From CAMLIZ01 sp040758375 (lineage in GTDB: Bacteria; Pseudomonadota; Gammaproteobacteria; Burkholderiales; Burkholderiaceae_C): DNA of 64,000 nt. This document shows positions 55,213 to 64,000 of the stretch, piece after piece (position 1 is the first letter of the stretch; each line of letters starts with the position of its first letter). Under the pieces are notes generated by a model that worked only from the letters and a program-made list of their open reading frames with translations, did no database searches and was not told where the DNA came from. Where the stretch lies: positions 47,887 through 111,886 of the forward strand of contig JBFLWE010000004.1 of NCBI GenBank assembly GCA_040758375.1. The letters are read 5' to 3'. A program made the position numbers and the translations under genes.

Positions 55213-55857
55213 TCAATCCCCCGGATACCCCACGGTCTGCGACAGCAGCACCTGCTGGCTCATCGGCAGCCCCAGGGCGCGGGCGATCGCCTCGCCGTCG
55301 ATCCACGCGCGCAGCACCGCCGACAGCGCGTTGACCGCGCAGAACAGGTACACGTTCTGCGCCACCGCGCCGGCCGCCGCCCAGGCAAACGGCTCCTGCC
55401 GCGACACCGGCACCAGCGCCATGCGCGCATGGTCGGCCACGTACACCAGGTCCAGCGGCGCGTCGTCCACGAAGTCCTGGTAGCCGGTCACGCGCCGGAT
55501 GTCGGCGCCGGCGGCCAGCACCAGCGCATGGGTCGTGGGGTCGTAGCGGTAGGCGCCCTGCGGCAGCGCCGCGTACACGACGATCTCGTGCGCGTTCAGC
55601 GCCGAAGGAGCGGTGCGTCCCCCGCCCTGGCGGTTGATGCCGTCGGCCGCCCACAGCAGGCTGGACAACAGCTGCAGCGGCAGCGGGTCGCGCCGGAACT
55701 CGCGCGAGGAGCAGCGCTTGTCCAGCGCCTCCAGCAGCGGACGGCCGCCCTCGCGCTGCGGCGGCGGCAGCTCGATGCGGCCGGCCGCATCGCCGCGGGC
55801 GGGCTCGGGGCGCAGCTGCCCCATCGCGCCGAGCACGAGCTTGGTGAGGGTGTTCAT
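55213..55857 (-). CDS. Nitroreductase family (SagB-like) protein
   Basis: A 214-residue FMN-dependent nitroreductase-like protein: LDKRCSSREFRRDPLPLQLL (FMN-binding Arg/Ser), SSLLWAADGINR, SALNAHEIVVY and AAGAVAQNVYLFCAVNAL near residue 165. Residues fit the SagB-type subgroup that oxidises or reduces small organic substrates. The ATG at 55857 begins the conserved part. Divergent from the P2-type ATPase gene; related genes commonly flank stress ATPases. Confidence 0.85.
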   Translation of the reverse strand: MNTLTKLVLGAMGQLRPEPARGDAAGRIELPPPQREGGRPLLEALDKRCSSREFRRDPLPLQLLSSLLWAADGINRQGGGRTAPSALNAHEIVVYAALPQGAYRYDPTTHALVLAAGADIRRVTGYQDFVDDAPLDLVYVADHARMALVPVSRQEPFAWAAAGAVAQNVYLFCAVNALSAVLRAWIDGEAIARALGLPMSQQVLLSQTVGYPGD

Positions 55858-55973
55858 GCGCGGGTCCTTTCGTCGCGGCAGCCAATGCCGCATGCCGACG
55901 ATCGCGCAAGCCCAGGGCCGGCGGCTTGCTTTCGCGCAAGCGCGGTCCTGGCGCGCCTTTTAGAGTGGGCTTC

Positions 55974-58691
55974 GTGGACAAACCCATCGCACCGCGCCCC
56001 CAGGGCGCCCTCGAACCCTCGCACTGGCACGCGCGCCCGGCCGGTGACGTGCTGCAGGCCCTGGACAGCCGCGCCGACGGGCTCAGCAGCGCCGAAGCCG
56101 GCGCCCGCCTGGCCGCCCACGGGCCCAACAGCCTGCCGCCGCCGCCCGCGCGCCATCCGCTGGTGCGCTTCCTGGGCCAGTTCCACAGCGCGCTGATCTA
56201 TTCGCTGCTGGCCGCCGCACTGGCCGCCGGCCTGCTGGGCCATGCGCTGGATGCGGCCGTCATCGTCGCCGTGGTGCTGGTCAACGCGGTGGTCGGCTTC
56301 CTGCAAGAGGGCAAGGCCGAGAACGCGCTGGCCGCGATCCGCCGGTTGATCTCGCCGCACGCCCACGTGCTGCGCGACGGCCGGCGCATCGGCGTGCCGG
56401 TGGAAGACCTGATTCCCGGCGACGTGGTGCTGCTGGAGGCCGGCGACCGCGTGCCGGCCGACCTGCGCCTGCTGCGCGCACGCGGCCTGCTGGTCGACGA
56501 AGCCCTGCTCACCGGCGAGTCGGTGGCCGCGCAGAAGCACGAGGGCCCTGCCCCCCACGACGCGCCGCTGGGCGACCGCCACAGCATGGCGTTCTCCGGC
56601 ACGCTGGTGGCGGCCGGCCAGGCCAGCGGCGTCGTCGTGGCCACCGGGCCGCATACCGAGCTCGGCCGCATCGGCCGGCTGCTGTCTTCGGTGGAGACGC
56701 TGACCACGCCGCTGCTGCGCCAGATCGACCGTTTCGGGCGCCGCTTCGCCACCGTGGTGGCGGTGGCGGGCGCGCTGCTGCTGGCCTATGCCGTGCTGGT
56801 GCGCGGCTGGCCCTGGGTGGAGGCGCTGATGGCGGTGGTGGCCATGGCGGTGAGCGTGATTCCCGAGGGGCTGCCCGCGGTCATCACCATCACGCTGGCG
56901 GTGGGCGTGCAGCGCATGGCCGCGCGCAACGCGGTGATCCGCCGCCTGCCGGCGGTGGAGACGCTGGGCGCCACCTCGGTGATCTGCTCCGACAAGACCG
57001 GCACCCTCACCCGCAACGAAATGACGGCCTGCCGCGTGGTGGGACCGCGGCACACGCTGCGCGTCGATGGTGTCGGCTACACACCCGAAGGCCGCCTGCG
57101 GGCGCAGGGCGACGCCGACGACGCACAGGCGCTGGCTGACGCGACCCCGCTGCTGCGCTGCGCGCTGCTGTGCAACGACGCCGCGCTGCACGAGCGTGGC
57201 GGCACCTGGGCGGTGGCCGGCGACCCGATGGAAGGCGCGCTGCTGGCGCTGGCCGGCAAGGCCGGGCTGGACGCCGACCACGAACGGGCTGAGTGGACGC
57301 GGCTGGACGAGATTCCCTTCGACGCGGCGCACCGCTTCATGGCCACGCTGCACCGCGGGCCGGCGGGCGATACCGTGGCCTTCGTCAAGGGCGCGCCCGA
57401 GCGCGTGCTGGCGATGGACCGCCACATGCCCGAGGCGTTGCGTGCCCACTGGCATGCGGCGCTGGACGAAGCCGCGGCTCAGGGCGAGCGCCTGCTCGCC
57501 TTTGGCGCGCGGCGCATGCCGGCGCAGCAAGAGCGGCTGCGCATGGCCGACCTCGACGACGGCATCGAGTGCCTGGGCCTGGTGGGCTTCATCGACCCGC
57601 CCCGCCAGGAGGCGCAGCAGGCCATCGCCGAGTGCCGCGCCGCGGGCATCGCGGTGAAGATGATCACCGGCGACCACGCCGCCACCGCGGCGGCCATCGC
57701 GCGCCAGCTGGGCCTGGCCGATGCGCCGCACGCGCTGACGGGCGCCGCGCTGGACGCGGTGCCCGACGAGGCCTTGCCCGACGTGGTGGAGCGCACGCAG
57801 GTGTTCGCACGCACCAGCCCGGAGCACAAGCTGCGCATCGTGCAGGCGCTGCAATCTCGCGGCCGGGTGGTGGCGATGACCGGCGACGGCGTCAACGACG
57901 CACCCTCGCTGAAGCAGGCCGACGTGGGCGTGGCCATGGGCATCAAGGGCACCGAGGCAGCCAAGGAGGCCGCCGAGATGGTGCTGCTGGACGACAACTT
58001 CGCCTCCATCGTGAACGCGGTGCACGAGGGCCGCACCGTGTACGACAACATCCGCAAGGTGGTGGCCTGGACGCTGCCCACCAATGGCGGCGAGGTGCTG
58101 GGGGTGATGGTCGCGGTGCTGTTCGGCCTGATGCTGCCGATGAGCGCGGCGCATATCCTGTGGGTCAACCTGGTCACCTCGGTCACGCTGGGCCTGGCAC
58201 TGGCCTTCGAGCCGCCCGAGGCGGGCGTGATGCAGCGCGCGCCACGCCGCGCCGACGCGCCGCTGCTGTCGCGCTTCATGCTCTGGCGCACGCTGCTGGT
58301 GTCCTCGCTGTTCGCCGCCGTGACCTTGTGGCTGCTGTTCCACGTGCGCGCGCGCGGCGACAGCCTCGAGACCGCGCGCACGGTGGTGGTCAATGCGGTG
58401 ATGGCGATGGAGGTGGCCTACCTGTTCAGCGTGCGCTACCTGGGCGCACCCTCGTTCACCCTGCAAGGCGCCAGGGGCACGCAGGCGGTGCTGTGGGCGC
58501 TGGGCGCGCTGGCCGCCGCGCAGCTCGCCTTCACCTACCTGCCGGTGATGAACCGGCTGTTCGCCACCGTGCCGCTCACGGTGGAAGACCTGGCGCTGGC
58601 CGGCGCCGCCGGGTTGCTGCTGATGCTGGCGCTCGAAGCCGAGAAGGCCCTGATGCGGCGCTGGGGCGTGTTCAGCGAGCTTGGCCCGTAG
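55974..58691 (+). CDS. P2-type cation-transporting ATPase (Ca2+/PMR1-like)
   Basis: A 905-residue ATPase starting at GTG. N-terminal cation-ATPase domain (GLSSAEAGARLAAHGPNSL), LLTGES near residue 180, VIPEGLPAVITITLAVGVQR in TM4, phosphorylation site DKTGTLTRNEM near 339, and MTGDGVNDAPSLKQADVGVA. The PEGLP motif marks P2A (SERCA/PMR1-like) pumps, so Ca2+ or Mn2+ export is most likely. It has no metal-binding HMA domain. Its 3' end overlaps the AI-2E gene on the other strand by 20 bases. Confidence 0.93.
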   Translation: MDKPIAPRPQGALEPSHWHARPAGDVLQALDSRADGLSSAEAGARLAAHGPNSLPPPPARHPLVRFLGQFHSALIYSLLAAALAAGLLGHALDAAVIVAVVLVNAVVGFLQEGKAENALAAIRRLISPHAHVLRDGRRIGVPVEDLIPGDVVLLEAGDRVPADLRLLRARGLLVDEALLTGESVAAQKHEGPAPHDAPLGDRHSMAFSGTLVAAGQASGVVVATGPHTELGRIGRLLSSVETLTTPLLRQIDRFGRRFATVVAVAGALLLAYAVLVRGWPWVEALMAVVAMAVSVIPEGLPAVITITLAVGVQRMAARNAVIRRLPAVETLGATSVICSDKTGTLTRNEMTACRVVGPRHTLRVDGVGYTPEGRLRAQGDADDAQALADATPLLRCALLCNDAALHERGGTWAVAGDPMEGALLALAGKAGLDADHERAEWTRLDEIPFDAAHRFMATLHRGPAGDTVAFVKGAPERVLAMDRHMPEALRAHWHAALDEAAAQGERLLAFGARRMPAQQERLRMADLDDGIECLGLVGFIDPPRQEAQQAIAECRAAGIAVKMITGDHAATAAAIARQLGLADAPHALTGAALDAVPDEALPDVVERTQVFARTSPEHKLRIVQALQSRGRVVAMTGDGVNDAPSLKQADVGVAMGIKGTEAAKEAAEMVLLDDNFASIVNAVHEGRTVYDNIRKVVAWTLPTNGGEVLGVMVAVLFGLMLPMSAAHILWVNLVTSVTLGLALAFEPPEAGVMQRAPRRADAPLLSRFMLWRTLLVSSLFAAVTLWLLFHVRARGDSLETARTVVVNAVMAMEVAYLFSVRYLGAPSFTLQGARGTQAVLWALGALAAAQLAFTYLPVMNRLFATVPLTVEDLALAGAAGLLLMLALEAEKALMRRWGVFSELGP

Positions 58692-59742
58692 AGCCCTGCT
58701 GCCCCACCCACTCGCGCCACACCGCCATCATCACCGCCAGGATCACCGGCCCCACGAACAGGCCGATCAGGCCGAAGGCGGCCGCCCCGCCGATCACGCC
58801 GAACATCACGAGCAGGAAGGGCACGTGCGCGGCGTTGCTGATCACCAGCGGCCGCAGCAGGTTGTCGATCCAGCTCACCGCCAGCATGCCCCACAGCAGC
58901 AGGCCCACGCCGGCGGCGGTGTGGCCGGTGATCAGCAGCCAGGCGGCCAGCGGCGCCCACACCAGCGGCGTGCCCCAGGGGATCAGCGCCACCAGCGCCG
59001 TCATTACCGCCAGCAGCACCGGCGCCTCCACGCCGGCCGCCCAGTAGCCCAGGCCGGCCAGCAAGCCCTGCGCCAGCGCCGCGAACACCAGCCCGTAGAC
59101 GATGGCCTTGGTGGTCTGGCCCACCGCATCGACGTAGCGCTCCACCCCGGGCCCGGCCAGGTGGCGCAGCACCTGGCGCAGCTGCGCCAGCAGCGACTCG
59201 CCGTCGCGGTACAGGAACAGCAGCGTGACCAGCGCAAAGCCCAGCTTGGCCGCGTTGCGGCCCACGCCGCCCAGCGTGTCGAGCAGCTCGCCGCTGCTTT
59301 GCTGCACCCATTCGCCGATGTGCTGGCGCAAGGCATGCGGGTCGCGCGCCAGCTCGTCGAGCAGCTGCTGCAGGCGCTCGCCGGCCCAGGGAATGGCCTT
59401 CACGAAATCGGGCAGTGGCCGCGGGCCGTGGGCCAGGTACGCCTCGACCGCGGCATATGCGTTGGCCAGCTCGGTGCGCAGCATCGCCACCAGCCACAGC
59501 ACCGGCAGCACGAAGGCCGCACTCAGCAGCAGCGTCATCAGCGTGGCGCTCAGCGTCGCGCGGCCGCCCAGCGCGCGGCGCAGCCGCGCATGCAGCGGCC
59601 AGGTGGTGTAGGCCATGATGGCCGCCCAGGCCACCGGCACCAGAAAGAGCTGCAGCACCGCATAGGCCAGCAGCAGCAGCCCGCCCACCAGCAGGGCCAG
59701 CACCAGGCGGCGCGTGCCGGCAGAGGCAAAAGGGTCGTTCAT
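58672..59742 (-). CDS. AI-2E family transporter
   Basis: A 356-residue membrane protein of the AI-2E/TqsA family with about eight helices. Typical blocks are ALVALIPWGTPLVWAPLAAW, the WIDNLLRPLVISNAAHVPFL stretch and FGVIGGAAAFGLIGLFVGPV. Family members export autoinducer-2 or act as Na+/H+ antiporters; which applies here is not shown. It is transcribed divergently from the acyl-CoA synthetase gene. Confidence 0.93.
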   Translation of the reverse strand: MNDPFASAGTRRLVLALLVGGLLLLAYAVLQLFLVPVAWAAIMAYTTWPLHARLRRALGGRATLSATLMTLLLSAAFVLPVLWLVAMLRTELANAYAAVEAYLAHGPRPLPDFVKAIPWAGERLQQLLDELARDPHALRQHIGEWVQQSSGELLDTLGGVGRNAAKLGFALVTLLFLYRDGESLLAQLRQVLRHLAGPGVERYVDAVGQTTKAIVYGLVFAALAQGLLAGLGYWAAGVEAPVLLAVMTALVALIPWGTPLVWAPLAAWLLITGHTAAGVGLLLWGMLAVSWIDNLLRPLVISNAAHVPFLLVMFGVIGGAAAFGLIGLFVGPVILAVMMAVWREWVGQQGSTGQAR

Positions 59743-59848
59743 CGGACGCTGATTCTCCCCGGGGGCGGGCCGCCGGTCCTATCGCGCCATGCAGCGCCGG
59801 GCTGCGAATTCTCAAACGCGGCGCCGATGCGCAGCCGAAGAATCGGCC

Positions 59849-61584
<1,736 letters not shown>

Positions 61585-61588
<4 letters not shown>

Positions 61589-62553
61589 GCCACACGCCGG
61601 TGAATGCGGACGACGCGCGCCGCCTGCTCCTGCAGATGATCCGCATCCGCCGCTTCGAGGAGGCCTGCGCCCAGCTCTACGGCGCCGGCAAGATCCGCGG
61701 CTTCCTGCACCTCTATATCGGCGAAGAGGCCATTGCCGCGGGCGCGATGCCTGAGCTGCGGCCCGAGGACAGCGTGCTGGCCACCTACCGCGAGCACGGC
61801 CATGCGCTGGCGCGCGGCGTGGAGATGAACGCGGTGATGGCCGAGATGTTCGGCAAGCGCGAAGGCTGCTGCCGCGGGCGCGGCGGTTCGATGCACCTGT
61901 TCGACGCGGGCAGGCGCCTGTTCGGCGGCAACGCCATCGTGGCCGGCGCACTGCCCATGGCCGCCGGCTTCGCGCTGGCCGAGGCGCTGCGCCACAGCGA
62001 CCGCATCGCGGCCTGCTTCTTCGGCGAGGGCGCTGTGGCCGAAGGCGAGTTCCATGAAACCGCCAACCTCGCGGTGCTGTGGCGCCTGCCGCTGCTGCTG
62101 CTGTGCGAGAACAACCTCTATGCGATGGGCACGGCGCTGGAGCGCTCGGAATCGGTGACCGACCTCGCCGCCAAGGCGCGCAGCTACCGCATGAGCGCGG
62201 TGTCGGTCGATGGCATGAACGTGCTGGCGGTGCGCGATGCGATGCGCCGCGCGGTGGCGCACGTGCGATCCGGCGAAGGCCCGATGTTCGTGGAGTTCCG
62301 CACCTACCGCTTCCGCGCGCACTCGATGTTCGACGCCGAGCTCTACCGCGACAAGGCCGAGGTGGAGCAATGGAAGCAGCGCTGCCCGATCGCCGGCTTC
62401 CAGCAGCACATCGCCGCCCTGGGGCTCGATGTGGACGCGCAAGGCATCGAGCTGGAGGTGGCCACCGAGATCGCCGCCGCCACCGCCTTTGCGGAGGCCG
62501 GCACGCTGGAGCCGGTGGAAGACCTGGCGCGCGACGTGGTGGCCGCACCATGA
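61585..62553 (+). CDS. pdhA: Pyruvate/acetoin dehydrogenase E1 alpha subunit
   Basis: A 322-residue thiamine-diphosphate enzyme subunit. The binding motif FFGEGAVAEGEFHETANLAV then LCENNLYAMGT near residue 150 is the E1 alpha TPP site, with Glu in place of the usual Asp in GDG. RIRRFEEACAQLYGAGKIRG opens the domain. Two-subunit E1 of the type used with acetoin or pyruvate and an E2 acetyltransferase. ATGA overlaps on both sides. Confidence 0.93.
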
Positions 62554-63533
62554 GCAGCAACCGCAGCACCTACCGCGAAGCGCTGCGCGAGGGCCTGCGC
62601 ACCGCGCTGCAGGCCGACGAGCGCGTGTTCCTGATGGGCGAGGACGTGGGCCGCTACGGCGGCACCTATGCGGTGAGCAAAGGCCTGCTCGAAGAGTTCG
62701 GCGAGGCACGCGTGCGCGACACGCCGCTGTCGGAATCGGCCTTCGTGGGCTGCGGCATCGGCGCGGCGATCAACGGCCTGAAGCCCATCGTCGAGATCAT
62801 GACCGTCAACTTCAGCCTGCTGGCGCTGGACCAGATCGTCAACAACGCGGCCACCTTGCGCCACATGTCGGCCGGCCAGGTGGGCGTGCCGCTGGTGATC
62901 CGCATGACCACGGGCGCCGGGCGGCAGCTGGCCGCGCAGCATTCGCACAGCCTGGAGGTCTGGTACGCCCACGTGCCGGGCCTGCGCGTGCTGGCGCCGG
63001 CCACGCTGGAAGACGCGCGCGGCATGCTGCTGGCCGCGCTGAAGCTGCAAGACCCGGTGATCCTGTTCGAGCATGCGCTGCTGCTCAACGCCGAGGGCGA
63101 GCTCAGCGGCAAGCCCGTGCCGGTGGACCTGGACCATGCCGCCGTGCGGCGCCCGGGGCGCGACCTGAGCCTCATCACCTACGGCGGCTCGCTGCCGCGC
63201 TGCCTGGCCGCCGCCGAGGCACTCGCGGCCGACGGCATCGAGGCCGAGGTGCTGGACCTGCGCAGCCTGCGCCCGCTCGACGTGCCGGCCATCGTGGCCA
63301 GCGTCAGGCGCACGAAGCGCGCGCTGATCGTGGACGAAGGCTGGAAGACCTGCAGCCTGGCGGCCGAGCTGATGGCGCTGATCGTCGAGCAGGCCTTCTA
63401 CGAGCTGGACGCACCGCTGGCGCGCGTGTGCAGCGCCGAGGTGCCGATTCCCTATGCCAAGCACCTGGAAGACGCGGCGCTGCCCAGCGTGGCGCGCATC
63501 GTGCAGGCCGCGCACGAGGTGACCGCCAGATGA
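62550..63533 (+). CDS. pdhB: Pyruvate/acetoin dehydrogenase E1 beta subunit
   Basis: A 327-residue transketolase-like subunit: TYREALREGLRTALQADERV, MGEDVGRYGGTYAVSKGLLE with the TPP pyrimidine region, and TPLSESAFVGCGIGAAINGL; the C-terminal domain has DLRSLRPLDVPAIVASVRRT. It pairs with the preceding E1 alpha. Coupled by ATGA to the gene for E2. Confidence 0.94.
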   Translation: MSSNRSTYREALREGLRTALQADERVFLMGEDVGRYGGTYAVSKGLLEEFGEARVRDTPLSESAFVGCGIGAAINGLKPIVEIMTVNFSLLALDQIVNNAATLRHMSAGQVGVPLVIRMTTGAGRQLAAQHSHSLEVWYAHVPGLRVLAPATLEDARGMLLAALKLQDPVILFEHALLLNAEGELSGKPVPVDLDHAAVRRPGRDLSLITYGGSLPRCLAAAEALAADGIEAEVLDLRSLRPLDVPAIVASVRRTKRALIVDEGWKTCSLAAELMALIVEQAFYELDAPLARVCSAEVPIPYAKHLEDAALPSVARIVQAAHEVTAR

Positions 63534-64000
63534 TCGAGCTGCAACTGCCCTCCTTCGGCGCCGACATGGACGACGCCGAGTTCGTGCAATGGAACGTGCA
63601 GGCCGGCCAGGCCGTGAAGAAGGGCGACATCGCCTGCGTGGTCGAGACGCAGAAGGGCGCGATCGACGTCGAGGTGTGGCAAGACGGCACGGTGGCGCGC
63701 CTGCTCGCCGAGCCGGGCCAGCGCCTGCCGGTGGGCCAGGTGCTGGCGCTGCTGGCCGCCGAGGGCGAGGACTGGCAGGCGGTGGCGGCACAGGCCATGC
63801 CGGCGGCCGCGCCCGCCGCGCAGCCGGCGCCCGCGGCCGAGACCCCAGCCGAGACCTCCCTGGTGGCGGCCGCGGCCTCGGCGCCTGCCGCAGCCACGCC
63901 CGGCGCCCGCATCTCCCCCGCCGCCCGCAAGCGCGCCGCCGAGCTGGGCGTGGACCTGCCGGCGCTGGTCGCGGCGGCCGGCGGCGCGGCCGAGTCGCTG
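63530..64000 (+). CDS. pdhC: Dihydrolipoamide acetyltransferase (E2), 3' end outside window
   Basis: The first 157 codons of an E2 core protein, beginning inside the pdhB stop (ATGA). Residues 1-75 form the lipoyl domain with the lipoylated Lys42 in VVETQKGAIDVEVW; an Ala/Pro-rich linker follows; the peripheral-subunit-binding domain (ISPAARKRAAELGVDLPALV) starts near residue 125. The catalytic domain is beyond the right edge. It transfers acetyl from E1 to CoA. Confidence 0.93.
   Translation, partial: MIELQLPSFGADMDDAEFVQWNVQAGQAVKKGDIACVVETQKGAIDVEVWQDGTVARLLAEPGQRLPVGQVLALLAAEGEDWQAVAAQAMPAAAPAAQPAPAAETPAETSLVAAAASAPAAATPGARISPAARKRAAELGVDLPALVAAAGGAAESL

Noticed and set aside
55924..55941. 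GCTTGC-N6-GCAAGC inverted repeat before the P2 ATPase
   Set aside because: Short arms common in DNA of this composition; no further support for an operator.

Overview
This window is a GC-rich, densely packed stretch of chromosome. It most likely comes from a betaproteobacterium of the order Burkholderiales: it carries a DUF4148 protein (a family largely confined to that order), a Cus/Cop copper island and Burkholderiales-style gene neighbours, with G/C at nearly all third codon positions. There is no rRNA, tRNA, CRISPR array or recognisable insertion sequence. No stretch longer than about 260 bases lacks a gene.

Region 1 (1 to about 25.2 kb, all minus strand) is one unbroken colinear array of more than twenty genes, mostly joined by 4-base ATGA overlaps or gaps of a few bases. 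In transcription order it encodes a DUF2933 protein, an isoprenylcysteine-methyltransferase-like membrane protein, a beta-CASP metallo-hydrolase, a type-2 thymidine/AMP phosphorylase, PRPP synthetase, an exported protein, a second DUF2933 protein, cyclopropane fatty acid synthase, a DUF6629-like membrane protein, a P1B ATPase with an unusual CPD motif, a class I methyltransferase, small exported and membrane proteins, an MFS transporter, a UbiB/AarF kinase, an archaeal-type S-adenosylmethionine synthetase, a P1B ATPase with two YHS domains, FtsH, a LolA-like protein, an ABC ATPase with a tandem-duplicated permease, and a phospholipase D lipoprotein that runs off the left edge. The themes are membrane lipid remodelling, SAM supply and use, nucleotide and RNA salvage, metal export and membrane proteolysis.

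Region 2 (about 25.2 to 47.1 kb) is a copper/silver resistance island. It has a CusCBA efflux system whose CusB carries a fused CusF domain, a CusF-like protein, a cupredoxin, a multicopper oxidase, an outer-membrane factor lipoprotein, a CusRS-like two-component system, a DUF411 protein, CueR, CopA and CopZ, plus several small His/Met/Cys-rich exported proteins. An archaeal-type glyceraldehyde-3-phosphate dehydrogenase sits inside it between two paralogous small exported proteins. MerR-type operators with 19-base spacers lie in front of copA, copZ and the DUF411 gene. Next to cusA, fragments of a 2-hydroxyacid dehydrogenase and a Rieske protein mark a recombination scar.

Region 3 (about 47.1 to 64 kb) holds a KtrB/KtrA potassium uptake pair, a SHOCT protein, a cytochrome P450, an ArsR-type regulator, a second PRPP synthetase with a phosphoribosyltransferase, a universal stress protein, a nitroreductase-like protein, a P2-type cation ATPase, an AI-2E family exporter, and an acyl-CoA synthetase followed by pyruvate-dehydrogenase-type E1 alpha, E1 beta and the start of E2. 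This mixture recalls the low-oxygen persistence loci known from Burkholderia, which is an inference from content only.
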